Position numbers and translations under genes: made by a program. A DNA stretch of 45,267 nucleotides from Alphaproteobacteria bacterium. GTDB taxonomy: Bacteria; Pseudomonadota; Alphaproteobacteria; CAAGCB01; CAG-977. This document shows, piece by piece, positions 8,301-17,165 of the stretch (position 1 is its first letter; every line of letters begins with the position of its first letter). The stretch spans positions 1-45,267 of the forward strand of contig CAAGEP010000011.1 of NCBI GenBank assembly GCA_900768875.1. Reading direction: 5' to 3'. The notes beneath the pieces are model-generated. The model was given only the letters and a program-made list of their open reading frames with translations, was not told the origin of the DNA and made no database searches.

Positions 8301-8377
8301 GCGAGTGTAGCTCAGTTGGTTAGAGCGCCGGATTGTGGATCCGGATGTCGTGAGTTCAAGTCTCATCTCTCGCCCCA
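8301..8377 (+). tRNA. tRNA-His (GTG anticodon)
   Basis: The 77-base cloverleaf folds cleanly with D stem GCTC/GAGC, anticodon stem CCGGA/TCCGG around TTGTGGA, T stem GTGAG/CTCAT and an encoded CCA. The base before position 1 (8300) is G and the discriminator is C, giving the canonical G-1:C73 histidine identity pair. Position 6:67 is a U-U mismatch in the acceptor stem. Confidence 0.97.
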
Positions 8378-8384
8378 TATTCAT

Positions 8385-8407
8385 CCCTGCCTTGCGCAGG
8401 GTTTTTT
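8385..8407 (+). terminator. Terminator of tRNA-His
   Basis: CCCTGC (8385-8390) pairs with GCAGGG (8396-8401) around a 5-base loop, followed directly by six T. Confidence 0.85.
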
Positions 8408-8477
8408 GTTGGTTGCTTTTTTTACCGTTATCCTTTATTGATTATTCGCAACACCAACTGAATTCGTGAATGACCCC

Positions 8478-10262
8478 ATGGCTTTTTTCAAGAAAAAAAA
8501 TAAAGATCTGCCCGCTTTGAACAAAGAAAACATCCTGATGTATAAACGCGTCTGGATGACGTATGTCGCGCCGAAATGGAAAATGCTGACACTGTCGATT
8601 GTTCTGATGCTGATTGCGTCCAGCTTCGACGCGTTGCTGGTCAGCCAGCTGAAACCCATTTTCGATAAGGTGTTCATTGCCAAAAACCGCGAAATGCTGG
8701 GGCGTATCGGATTGGTTATTCTGGCGTTGTATTTCTTGAAGGGTGTTTTCAGCTATTCGCAGTCTTTGGTGATGACAAAGCTGTCCATCGGCGTCATTCG
8801 CGACATGCAGTACGACGTGTTCAAAAAACTGATTTATATGGACAACAAATTCTTTCAAACCCACACCTTGGGCGAGATTCTGACTCGCTTCGGATCGGAC
8901 GTCGCGACGGTGCAGGGGGCGGTTTTGGGCAGTTTGACCACGTTCGTGCGCGATTCCGCGTCGGTGTTCTTTTTGATTCTGCTGATGTTTTTTCAATCGT
9001 TTGAAATGGCGTGCGTCGTGTTTTTCGTGTTTCCCGCCGCAATTTGGCCGATTGTCGTTTTCGGTAAGAAAATGCGCAAAAAATTCAAAAAAAGCCGCGA
9101 AGTCGGCGAAGGGTTTTTCGATCAAATCACCCAAACGTTCAAAAGCATCAAAATTGTCAAATCCTACTGCACGGAACAGCTGGAATTCGACGGTGTCAAA
9201 AAAACAATCGAAGTCCAAAACAAACTGCAGTTTTCCATGGCGGTTATCAACGCTTTGCAGCATCCTTTGATGGAGTTTGTCGGCGGGGTCGGCATGGCGG
9301 CGACTCTGGGATACGGCGGGTACAAAATCACGTCGGGAACGATGACGCCGGGCAATTTCATGGTGTTCCTGCTGGCGATTGTCGCCGCGTACAAACCGAT
9401 GAAAAATCTGGCGACGCTTCACATGACTTTGCAACAGGGCGTTGTTTCCATGCAGCGTCTGTTTTCCATGCTGGATATTGTTCCCGCCATTTGCGACAAA
9501 CCCGACGCCTGTCCGCTGAAAATCACGACGGGACGGTTCGAGATGAATCACATATCGTTTTCTTATGACGGCGAACATCCCGTTTTAAAGGATGTAACCG
9601 TTCATTGCGAACCTAACCAAACCATTGCTTTTGTCGGTCATTCGGGGTCGGGCAAATCGACGATGATAAACTTTATTCCGCGCTTTTACGATCCCGATGC
9701 GGGCGAAGTTTTGATTGACGGGCAAAATGTCAAAGACGTTACTTTGGAAAGCCTGCGCAAGCAGACCGCCTATGTGTCTCAAGACGTCATTCTGTTCCAT
9801 GACACGATTAAAAACAATATTCGCTACGGAATGCCCGACGCCACGGACGATCAGATTGTCGCCGCCGCCAAAGCCGCCGCCGCCCATGATTTCATCATGA
9901 CACTGGAAAACGGTTACGACACGGTTTTGGGCGAACAGGGATCGGGATTGTCGGGCGGGCAAAGACAAATGATTTCAATCGCGCGCGCCATGCTGAAAAA
10001 CGCGCCCGTGTTGCTGTTGGACGAAGCGACGGCGGCACTGGATTCCAAATCCGAAAGCATTGTTCAAAATTCACTGGAGCGGTTGATGAAAAACCGCACG
10101 ACGGTTGTCATCGCGCACCGGTTGTCCACAATTATCAACGCCGACAGGATTTATGTGTTCAACGAAGGTGAAATCGTTGAACAGGGAACGCATGCCGAAC
10201 TGGTCGCTTTGGACGGCGTGTACGCTCAAATGTACCGTATCCAGTACAGAAAAGCGGAATAA
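8478..10262 (+). CDS. msbA: MsbA-type ABC exporter (lipid A flippase family)
   Basis: This is a 594-residue half-transporter with an N-terminal domain of six membrane helices (about residues 30-320) and a C-terminal ATPase. The Walker A is GHSGSGKST from residue 387, the signature is LSGGQRQ near 491, and the Walker B is VLLLDEAT near 511, followed by an H-loop in VIAHRLST. Homodimers of this family flip lipid A-core or phospholipid across the inner membrane. The closest match in architecture is MsbA, although multidrug exporters look alike. I use the ATG at 8478; a GTG at 8466 would add four residues, and neither start has a visible Shine-Dalgarno. Its stop codon abuts the stop of rsmB on the other strand. 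Confidence 0.88.
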   Translation: MAFFKKKNKDLPALNKENILMYKRVWMTYVAPKWKMLTLSIVLMLIASSFDALLVSQLKPIFDKVFIAKNREMLGRIGLVILALYFLKGVFSYSQSLVMTKLSIGVIRDMQYDVFKKLIYMDNKFFQTHTLGEILTRFGSDVATVQGAVLGSLTTFVRDSASVFFLILLMFFQSFEMACVVFFVFPAAIWPIVVFGKKMRKKFKKSREVGEGFFDQITQTFKSIKIVKSYCTEQLEFDGVKKTIEVQNKLQFSMAVINALQHPLMEFVGGVGMAATLGYGGYKITSGTMTPGNFMVFLLAIVAAYKPMKNLATLHMTLQQGVVSMQRLFSMLDIVPAICDKPDACPLKITTGRFEMNHISFSYDGEHPVLKDVTVHCEPNQTIAFVGHSGSGKSTMINFIPRFYDPDAGEVLIDGQNVKDVTLESLRKQTAYVSQDVILFHDTIKNNIRYGMPDATDDQIVAAAKAAAAHDFIMTLENGYDTVLGEQGSGLSGGQRQMISIARAMLKNAPVLLLDEATAALDSKSESIVQNSLERLMKNRTTVVIAHRLSTIINADRIYVFNEGEIVEQGTHAELVALDGVYAQMYRIQYRKAE

Positions 10263-11450
10263 TCACGCCTTAATCATCGAAGCGGCGAAAAATCCGTCCG
10301 TTCCGAACGCCGACGGTGTCAAGTGAACAACGGGAGTTATGATTGTTTTGCCCGTGATTTCTTTGAACACGGGGGCAAGGTTTTCCAGTTTGAAATCCTT
10401 GTGCTTTTTCAAAAAAGCGGTAATTTGGTCGTCGTTTTCGGCATCGTCCAGCGAACAAGTGATATAAAACAGCCGCCCGCCCGCTTTAACGTGCTTTGCC
10501 GCTTTTTCCAAGATATCGCGCTGGGTTTTCACCAGTTCTTCCGACTGCTTTTTGCCGATGCGCCACCGCGCGTCGGGCGATCTGCGCCACGTCCCCGTTC
10601 CCGTGCATGGCGCGTCAACCAGCACCAAATCGTACCCCGATTTCAAGTTTTTATAGTCGGTCAGAACGACGATGTTTTGCGCGCCCGAACGTTGCGCTCT
10701 GTCGGGCAGGTCGCGCAAGCGTTTCGTGTTTAAATCGACCGCGTACACCACGCCTTTGTTTTGCGTCATTGCCGCCATGGCAAGCGTTTTTCCGCCTGCG
10801 CCCGCGCACCAGTCCAAAATCAAATCGCCCGCTTTGGCTTGGGTCAGCAAAGCCGCGATTTGCGACCCTTCATCCTGCAATTCGATACGCCCGTCCGTAA
10901 AAGCGGGCAAAGCCGTGATTTGAGGACGCCCCTGCAAACGAATGCCCGTCGGAGAATACGGCGTCGGTTCGGGCGCGAGGTCTTCCAGTTCTTTCAGCAT
11001 TTTTTCCCGCGTCGTTTTGAGCGTATTGACGCGCAAATCGGTTGCGGCGGGTCGGGTCATCGCGGAAATATCGGCGGGGTCAAGCCTGTTTTTCAGCCAA
11101 TCGGGACATTCCAGCAAAGGCGATTGTTCTTCAAAAACAACGCTTTCGTCATCCGTCAGCGGTTCGGGCGCGTACTGTCCGCCCGTAAAGTAATCGTCGG
11201 GGGAAAGTCCGATTTCCTGCAAGTACAAAGCAACGGCAATCCGCGCCGTCAGCTTTTTACACAGCGAAGAATACCGTCCGAAGCGGCGCAAAACCGCCCA
11301 CACGGTTTCCGCGACAAAGCGGCGGTCTTTGCTGCCGATGTAGCGGTGTGTGCGGAAATACAGATTCAGCGTGTTGTCGGCGGGCTGATCGAACTTGAAA
11401 ATCGATTCCAGAGCGTCGATAACGGCGGCAATGCGGGGGGCGTCTTGCAT
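10263..11450 (-). CDS. rsmB: 16S rRNA m5C methyltransferase (RsmB/Sun family)
   Basis: This 395-residue SAM-dependent RNA methyltransferase belongs to the NOL1/NOP2/Sun family. It shows the SAM-binding DWCAGAGGKT loop, the motif IV DAPCTGTGT with one catalytic cysteine, and the motif VI ITCSLDD with the nucleophilic cysteine. An N-terminal helical NusB-like region is short. The target is probably a cytosine in 16S rRNA (C967 in E. coli), but family members differ in site, so the symbol is tentative. The ATG at 11450 lies four bases after the rlmE stop, with AAAGGA overlapping the rlmE end; the longer frame upstream is a shadow of rlmE. Confidence 0.85.
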   Translation of the reverse strand: MQDAPRIAAVIDALESIFKFDQPADNTLNLYFRTHRYIGSKDRRFVAETVWAVLRRFGRYSSLCKKLTARIAVALYLQEIGLSPDDYFTGGQYAPEPLTDDESVVFEEQSPLLECPDWLKNRLDPADISAMTRPAATDLRVNTLKTTREKMLKELEDLAPEPTPYSPTGIRLQGRPQITALPAFTDGRIELQDEGSQIAALLTQAKAGDLILDWCAGAGGKTLAMAAMTQNKGVVYAVDLNTKRLRDLPDRAQRSGAQNIVVLTDYKNLKSGYDLVLVDAPCTGTGTWRRSPDARWRIGKKQSEELVKTQRDILEKAAKHVKAGGRLFYITCSLDDAENDDQITAFLKKHKDFKLENLAPVFKEITGKTIITPVVHLTPSAFGTDGFFAASMIKA

Positions 11451-11454
11451 TGTT

Positions 11455-12132
11455 TTATCCTTTAAATCCCGTTGCGACGACGTAAAATTCGGACGATTCC
11501 TTGCGGCTTGCGGGCGGTTTTGCGTGCTTGACGACGGCAAAGCGGCGTTTCATTTCCGCCAGCAGATTTTGCTCTGTTCCGCCTTGGAAAATCTTGGCGA
11601 CAAAGGCTCCGTCCGCGTTTAAAATCTCGCACGCGAAAGCATACGCCGTTTCCAGCAGTCCCATAATCCGCAAATGATCGATTTCGCTCATCCCCGTCGT
11701 GTTCGGCGCCATATCGCTCAGCACCACATCGGCTTTGTGTCCGCCCAGCATTTCCTTCAGCACGTCGGGCGCGCGGTCGTCCAAAAAGTCCAGCTGCGTC
11801 GTTTTCGCCCCCGGAATAGGGTCCATTTCCAGCAAGTCCAGCCCGACAACCAGCGGATTTTCGGGCGAAGATTTGACTTCGCGCACCGCGATTTGCGTCC
11901 AGCCGCCCGGCGCCGCGCCCAAATCGACAACGCGCTTGCCCGCTTTTAAAAAGTGGAACTTGTCGTTCAGCTCTATCAGCTTGAACGCCGACCGCGCGCG
12001 GTATCCCGCCTGTTTCGCCATGGCGACGTACGGGTCGTTTAATTGCCTGTTCAGCCATTGAGTCGACGATGACGACCGCTTTTTAGCCGTTTTGACGTGC
12101 TTGGCAAGCATGTGAGGCTGTTTTTTGTTCAT
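11455..12132 (-). CDS. rlmE: 23S rRNA 2'-O-ribose methyltransferase RlmE (FtsJ)
   Basis: This 225-residue SAM-dependent enzyme methylates the ribose of a uridine in the 23S A-loop (U2552 in E. coli). The SAM loop is DLGAAPGGW (70-78). The complete K-D-K-E catalytic set is visible as Lys51 (AFKLIEL), Asp140 (SDMAPN), Lys180 (VAKIFQGG) and Glu215 (SSEFYVV). An N-terminal basic patch suits RNA binding. The ATG at 12132 overlaps the ppx stop as ATGA, indicating translational coupling. Confidence 0.95.
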   Translation of the reverse strand: MNKKQPHMLAKHVKTAKKRSSSSTQWLNRQLNDPYVAMAKQAGYRARSAFKLIELNDKFHFLKAGKRVVDLGAAPGGWTQIAVREVKSSPENPLVVGLDLLEMDPIPGAKTTQLDFLDDRAPDVLKEMLGGHKADVVLSDMAPNTTGMSEIDHLRIMGLLETAYAFACEILNADGAFVAKIFQGGTEQNLLAEMKRRFAVVKHAKPPASRKESSEFYVVATGFKG

Positions 12133-13163
12133 TTCTTTTCTTTCCCGTGCAGGCGAATCAAGTCCAGCAAAACGCCTTCGCGCAAGCCGCGGTCGGCGAT
12201 TGTAACTTCTCCGATGGGCCACATTTCGCAAATTCCCTGCAAAATCGCGCACCCCGGCAAAGTCAAATCCGCGCGCTGAGGCCCGATGCAGGGATGAGCC
12301 TCTTTTTCCGCAAAAGGCAGTTTTTCCAGCTTGCGTTTCGCTTTTGCCAAATCGTCATAGCTCAGCGCCAGCCCGTCCACCACGGCGCGGTTGTATTCGG
12401 GCAGCCCCAAATGAAACGCTCCGATGGTCGTAACCGTTCCCGACATGGCAATCATTTGCACGTCGCCTTGCGCGATAACGTTTGAAATACCGAATTTGTC
12501 CTCGAACGGCTGCAGATAAGAAACGACTTTGCCGACCACGGCGCGGTAAGCGGCGGACGACAAGCCTTTGCCCGTAAAGCCTTCGGATACCGTAATGACG
12601 CCCAAAGGAAAAGACAAAGCCCCTTCCAAACAAACGGTGTTGTTGTCGTCGATTTTCGCCCACGACACTTCCGTCGAACCGCCGCCGATATCGAACACCA
12701 AAGCGTGCCGGATTTTGCGGTTTATCAAAGGCACGCATCCCGCGACGCCCAAGCGGCATTCTTCTTCAAACGAAATGATTTCAAGGTCGATTCCCGCCTC
12801 TTTTTTAACGCGATTGATGAACTCCACCCCGTTTTTGGCGCGGCGGCAAGCTTCGGTCGCGACGAACCGCGTTCCCGCCAACCGATATTTTTCCAGCTTT
12901 TTCGCGCATAGCTTCAACGCGGAAATCGTGCGCTTTATCGCGCGTTCGGACAAATTGCCCGTGGAAATCAAGCCTTCGCCCAAACGGGTAATTCGGGAAA
13001 ACGTTTCGCGCACGGCAAACCCCGCGGGGGTCGGCGTCGCTACCAGCAAACGGCAGTTCGTCGTTCCCAAATCAATGGCGGCAAAAGTCGGCGTTTTGGG
13101 TCTTTGAAAGGATTTCTTGTACGCCAAGGGCTTTGAAAAACGCTTTTTATACGGTTTTTTCAT
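12129..13163 (-). CDS. ppx: Ppx/GppA family exopolyphosphatase / pppGpp phosphatase
   Basis: This 344-residue protein belongs to the actin-like ASKHA ATPase fold. The phosphate-1 loop AAIDLGTTNCRLLV is near residue 30. A VFDIGGGSTE box (phosphate-2) carries the conserved glutamate, and SGTVTTIGA follows. Family members hydrolyse inorganic polyphosphate and/or pppGpp; the length matches the short, single-domain form. The first 25 residues are very basic and aromatic (KKPYKKRF), an unusual extension that might bind nucleic acid or polyphosphate. The ATG at 13163 sits eight bases after AAGGAG; a TTG two codons earlier is too close to that site. Confidence 0.88.
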   Translation of the reverse strand: MKKPYKKRFSKPLAYKKSFQRPKTPTFAAIDLGTTNCRLLVATPTPAGFAVRETFSRITRLGEGLISTGNLSERAIKRTISALKLCAKKLEKYRLAGTRFVATEACRRAKNGVEFINRVKKEAGIDLEIISFEEECRLGVAGCVPLINRKIRHALVFDIGGGSTEVSWAKIDDNNTVCLEGALSFPLGVITVSEGFTGKGLSSAAYRAVVGKVVSYLQPFEDKFGISNVIAQGDVQMIAMSGTVTTIGAFHLGLPEYNRAVVDGLALSYDDLAKAKRKLEKLPFAEKEAHPCIGPQRADLTLPGCAILQGICEMWPIGEVTIADRGLREGVLLDLIRLHGKEKK

Positions 13164-13226
13164 GCGCAAAGCTCCTTGGGTTGTTAACTGTCCGCACTAT
13201 AAGCGATTTTTTTATAAAAAGCTATT

Positions 13227-15431
13227 CTAAAAAAAGCTGTACGGGTCGATGTCGACGCGCACGCGGACGGTCGAGGGCAGGGACGCTTTGGAAAGCCAGT
13301 CTTTCAGCACGTCTTGGATGCGGATGTGTTTCGCGGTTTGCAGCAGCAGACGGTAGCGGTATTTGCCCCGAAGCAGAGCCAGCGGCGCGGGTGCGGGGCC
13401 CAAGACGCGAATGCCCGCCCCCGTCGGCGCAATCCGTCCCAGATACGCCGCCGCGCCTTGCGCCGCGTCTTCCTTTGCCGCCGACACGATTAACGCCGCC
13501 AGCCGCCCGAACGGCGGCATTTTCAACAGCTCGCGCCCCTGCGCTTCCGCGTCCAGAAAAGCCTCGCGCTCGCGGGATACAAGGGCTTGAATCACTTGGT
13601 TGTCGGGATCGTAAGTCTGCAAAAACACTTTGCCCTTTTTGTCGGCGCGCCCCGCGCGTCCCGCCACTTGGTCAAGCATTTGATACGTCCGTTCGCCCGC
13701 GCGCAAATCCCCGCCCGCAAGCCCCAAGTCCGCGTCCACGACCCCGACCAGAGTCAAGTGCGGAAAGTGGTGACCTTTGGTCAAAATCTGCGTGCCGATA
13801 ATCAAGTCGACTTCGCGGTCGTGAATTTGCCGCATCAGCTCCGCCATTTCCGCCGCCGTGACATTCAAATCGCCCGACACGACCAGCTGTTTGGCATCGG
13901 GAAAGCGCACCGCCGCTTCTTCGCTGATACGCTCGACCCCGGGGCCGCACGCGGTCAGGCAGTCCGATTCTCCGCACACGGGGCAAACGGACGGCTTCGG
14001 AATACTGTAGCCGCAATGGTGGCACACCAAAGAATTGCCCGACCGGTGTTCAACCAGCCACGCCGCGCAATGCGGGCATTGGAAGCGGTAGCCGCATTTG
14101 CGGCACAGCACCAAAGGCGCGTATCCCCGACGGTTCAAAAACAGCAGGGCTTGGTCGCCTTTTTCCAGCGTTTTGCCGATTTCGTCGACCAAAACGGGCG
14201 ACAGAAAGCTTTTCAAAGTATCCGCGTTCTGCGGTGGAAAGCGGCGCATGTCAATCAGGTTCATTTCGGGCAAAACCGCCGCGCCGAAGCGGTTTTTCAG
14301 CACGATTTCGTCATACTTGCCCTGCCTGACGTTGACGCAAGTTTCCAGCGACGGCGTCGCGGACGACAAAATCACGGGAATATCGGCGATTTTCGCGCGC
14401 ACAACCGCCATGTCGCGGGCATGATAGATAACGCCGTCCTCCTGTTTGTAAGACGAATCGTGTTCTTCGTCGACGATAATCAATCCCAAGTCGGGATACG
14501 GCAGAAACAAAGCCGACCGCGCGCCCGCGACGACCTTGACATCGCCCGACAAAACGCCTTTCCACGTTTCACGGCGGACGCGCTGAGGCAAATCCGAATG
14601 CCATTGCGCGGGCTTGACGCCGAAGCGGCGCTCGAACCTGTCCAGCCATTGCCCCGTCAGCCCGATTTCGGGCAACAGAACCAAAACTTGCCGTCCGTCT
14701 TTCAACGCCTGCGCCACCGCGTCAAAGTACACTTCCGTTTTGCCCGATCCCGTCACCCCGTTCAACACGGTTGCGGAAAAGCCTTTCCCGACCTTTTCGG
14801 ACAAAGCGTCCGCCGCCGCCGTCTGTTCGGGGGATAAAGCCACGCCCGTCAGATACGGATTCGGCGGTTGAAAAGCAAGCGGCTTCATCGGCACGCGCGC
14901 CAAAAATCCCGCCTGCGCCAATCCCGCGACAACGGCGGGCGACACCCCCGCTTTTTGCGCCAAATCCGCGGCGGAACAAGGAATGTCGGAAGCCGCCCCG
15001 TATGCTTTTTTGCGCGCGTCCGTCCAGCGGAAATTCGGCGCGGCGGTCAACGCCGTTCTGACCAGTCCCGTCGTTTCGCCCACGCCCGCGAACACGTCGT
15101 CCATGCTCATCGCCATTTTCAAAACCGCGCCGTTCGGGGACAAAGTGTAATTCGCCACCCAGTCGACAAAGCGGCGGTTGTCGGCGCTCATCGGCGGCAG
15201 AGTGTAAATTTTTTGGACTTCTTTCAGTTTGGAATCGGGAATTGCCGATTCGTTTTGCGAATCGCCCCAAACAACGCCCGTCAAAGTCTGCCGCCCGAAC
15301 GGAACGCGCACAAAGCTGCCCGCGGCGGGGATTTCCGCGCCCTGCGGCACGGCATAGTCGAACGGTCCGCGGGGAAGCACGGGCAGTAAAACTTGTATCC
15401 TGCGTTTATTTGGTTGCTTTTTGTCCAACAT
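13227..15431 (-). CDS. priA: Primosomal protein N' (replication restart helicase PriA)
   Basis: This 734-residue superfamily 2 helicase reloads the replisome at collapsed forks. It has the N-terminal 3'-DNA-binding domain (FDYAVP region), Walker A GVTGSGKTE, the DEEH box IIVDEEHDSSYKQ, and a zinc-binding module with eight cysteines in four CxxC pairs (CRKC, CPHC, CHHC, CPVC). The C-terminal helicase lobe contains GTQILTKGHHFP. I use the ATG at 15431; a TTG at 15458 would add nine residues. Shine-Dalgarno AAGGA directly abuts the ATG, so start choice is not certain. It heads the minus-strand set priA-ppx-rlmE-rsmB. Confidence 0.95.
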   Translation of the reverse strand: MLDKKQPNKRRIQVLLPVLPRGPFDYAVPQGAEIPAAGSFVRVPFGRQTLTGVVWGDSQNESAIPDSKLKEVQKIYTLPPMSADNRRFVDWVANYTLSPNGAVLKMAMSMDDVFAGVGETTGLVRTALTAAPNFRWTDARKKAYGAASDIPCSAADLAQKAGVSPAVVAGLAQAGFLARVPMKPLAFQPPNPYLTGVALSPEQTAAADALSEKVGKGFSATVLNGVTGSGKTEVYFDAVAQALKDGRQVLVLLPEIGLTGQWLDRFERRFGVKPAQWHSDLPQRVRRETWKGVLSGDVKVVAGARSALFLPYPDLGLIIVDEEHDSSYKQEDGVIYHARDMAVVRAKIADIPVILSSATPSLETCVNVRQGKYDEIVLKNRFGAAVLPEMNLIDMRRFPPQNADTLKSFLSPVLVDEIGKTLEKGDQALLFLNRRGYAPLVLCRKCGYRFQCPHCAAWLVEHRSGNSLVCHHCGYSIPKPSVCPVCGESDCLTACGPGVERISEEAAVRFPDAKQLVVSGDLNVTAAEMAELMRQIHDREVDLIIGTQILTKGHHFPHLTLVGVVDADLGLAGGDLRAGERTYQMLDQVAGRAGRADKKGKVFLQTYDPDNQVIQALVSREREAFLDAEAQGRELLKMPPFGRLAALIVSAAKEDAAQGAAAYLGRIAPTGAGIRVLGPAPAPLALLRGKYRYRLLLQTAKHIRIQDVLKDWLSKASLPSTVRVRVDIDPYSFF

Positions 15432-15484
15432 TTCCTTACACTCTTTTCTTAGTTTCAATGTACTAACTTTAGGATGAGACTCAA

Positions 15485-16141
15485 ATGAAATTTTTTATCG
15501 ATACCGCTGATTTGAACGAAATCAAAGATTTGGCAGCCACAGGCATGGTTGACGGCGTCACCACGAACCCGTCGTTGGCAGCCAAACAGGGCATGAACTT
15601 CAAAGAACTGATCGGGGAAGTCTGCAAAGTCGTTTCCGGTCCCGTTTCCGCCGAAGTCACCGCCATGGACTACGAAACCATGATGAAAGAAGCCGAAGTG
15701 CTGCGCAAAATCGCCCGCAACGTCACGATTAAAGTGCCGTTGACTCAGGACGGTTTGAAAGTCTGCCGCGCTCTGTCGTCGGAAGGCACGATGGTCAACG
15801 TGACCCTGTGCTTTACCTGCGGTCAGGCGATTTTGGCGGCGAAAGCGGGCGCGACGTTCGTTTCCCCGTTCGTCGGACGTTTGGACGATTTGGGCGTCAA
15901 CGGCATGCAGCTGATTGACGATATCCGCATGGTCTATGACAACTACGACAACTTCAAAACGCAGATTTTGGTCGCTTCCGTGCGTTCGCCGGAACACATC
16001 ATCAATGCGGGCAAGATTGGCGCGGACGTGATTACGGCTCCTCCCAAAGTGATTCGCCAGCTGTATCACCACCCCTTGACGGATGCCGGCTTGAAAACGT
16101 TTGCCGAAGACTGGGCAAAAACGGGTCAGTCCATTCTGTAA
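15485..16141 (+). CDS. tal: Transaldolase / fructose-6-phosphate aldolase family
   Basis: This 218-residue TIM-barrel enzyme belongs to the short TalC/FSA family. It has the KFFIDTAD start, the GVTTNPSL substrate loop and the Schiff-base lysine in NVTIKVPLT (Lys83). It transfers a dihydroxyacetone unit in the non-oxidative pentose phosphate pathway; some relatives are fructose-6-phosphate aldolases, and sequence alone does not separate them here. It is divergent from priA with a 53-bp gap and has its own terminator. Confidence 0.93.
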   Translation: MKFFIDTADLNEIKDLAATGMVDGVTTNPSLAAKQGMNFKELIGEVCKVVSGPVSAEVTAMDYETMMKEAEVLRKIARNVTIKVPLTQDGLKVCRALSSEGTMVNVTLCFTCGQAILAAKAGATFVSPFVGRLDDLGVNGMQLIDDIRMVYDNYDNFKTQILVASVRSPEHIINAGKIGADVITAPPKVIRQLYHHPLTDAGLKTFAEDWAKTGQSIL

Positions 16142-16150
16142 TGAATGACA

Positions 16151-16180
16151 AAAGAGGATTGGGCGACCAATCCTCTTTTT
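16151..16180 (+). terminator. Terminator of the transaldolase gene
   Basis: A perfect 12-bp stem (16151-16162 with 16167-16178) is capped by a GCGA (GNRA-type) tetraloop and ends in a T-run. It lies only 11 bp before the xerC start codon. Confidence 0.9.
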
Positions 16181-16190
16181 AGTATCTCCC

Positions 16191-17153
16191 ATGCCGAAAC
16201 TGTATATTCCCGACCAGCCCGATATTTTTTACGCCGCGGACGACCGTCTGATGACGGCAATCGACGAATGGCAGCGCTGGTTGTTGACGGAACGGCGGTG
16301 TTCCGCTTTGACCGCCGAAAACTACGGGCGGGATTTATCGGCTTTTTTAAAATTTCTGAACGAATATCACGGCAAAACGCCTGACTTCGATTTGCTGAAG
16401 AAACTGGAAGTCACGGATTTTCGCGCTTATCTGGCGGACAGGACGCACAACGGGCTGACCCGCACGTCGATTGCCCGCAATTTGTCGACTTTGCGCAACT
16501 TTTACCGCTTTTTGGAACGCAACGCCATTCTGTCCAACGCGTCTTTGAGCGTGATTCGCTCGCCGTCTTTACCCAAAGCTTTGCCGCATCCGTTGACCAA
16601 AGAACAGGCGTTCGATATGATTCGCACGGCGCGAAAGCTGGAAAAAGTCGCATGGATGGGACAGCGCGACGTCGCTTTTCTGACTTTGCTGTACGGGTGC
16701 GGATTGCGTATCGGCGAAGCGTTGCGGCTGGACGTGAAAGACCGCCCCAACGCCGAAATGATGACCGTGTTCGGCAAAGGCAGCAAGGAACGCGTCGTTC
16801 CCGTCCTACCCATGGTTCGGGCGACCATTGACGCATATTTGAAAGTCCGCCCCGACGGCGCGCCCGCCAAATCGCCTTTGTTTATCGGACTGCGCGGGGA
16901 AAGGGTCAACCCCGGAGTCATGCAAAGGCAAATCCGCCGCATCCGCGAAGAGCTCGGATTGCCCGAATCGGTCACGCCGCACGCGTTGCGCCACAGCTTT
17001 GCCACGCATTTATTGATTGGCGGCGCGGATCTCAGGACGATTCAAGAACTGCTGGGACACGAATCCCTGTCCACGACTCAACGTTACACGGGACTGGATG
17101 AAACCAAAATGATGGACGTTTACTCTCACGCCCACCCCCGCGCAAACAAATAA
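16191..17153 (+). CDS. xerC: Tyrosine recombinase XerC
   Basis: This 320-residue site-specific recombinase resolves chromosome dimers at dif with XerD. An N-terminal SAM-like core-binding domain (about 20-115) precedes the catalytic domain. The full active site is present: Arg173 (CGLRIGE), Lys196 (GKGSKER), His264 and Arg267 (HALRHSF), His290 (LGHESL) and nucleophile Tyr299 (QRYTGLD). No integrase-specific features or attachment sites are nearby, so this is the housekeeping enzyme rather than a prophage one. XerC and XerD are hard to tell apart; proximity to priA fits XerC. The start has no Shine-Dalgarno and follows a terminator immediately. Confidence 0.9.
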   Translation: MPKLYIPDQPDIFYAADDRLMTAIDEWQRWLLTERRCSALTAENYGRDLSAFLKFLNEYHGKTPDFDLLKKLEVTDFRAYLADRTHNGLTRTSIARNLSTLRNFYRFLERNAILSNASLSVIRSPSLPKALPHPLTKEQAFDMIRTARKLEKVAWMGQRDVAFLTLLYGCGLRIGEALRLDVKDRPNAEMMTVFGKGSKERVVPVLPMVRATIDAYLKVRPDGAPAKSPLFIGLRGERVNPGVMQRQIRRIREELGLPESVTPHALRHSFATHLLIGGADLRTIQELLGHESLSTTQRYTGLDETKMMDVYSHAHPRANK

Positions 17154-17165
17154 AGGAAACGCTCT

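Noticed and set aside
8157..8384. Upstream extension of the metallopeptidase frame to 8384.
   Set aside because: It would run antisense through tRNA-His and its terminator. A strong ribosome site marks 8156 as the start.
16191..17153. Tyrosine recombinase considered as a prophage or island integrase.
   Set aside because: It has XerC length and motifs, sits in a housekeeping context next to transaldolase and priA, and no attachment-site repeats or phage genes are near.
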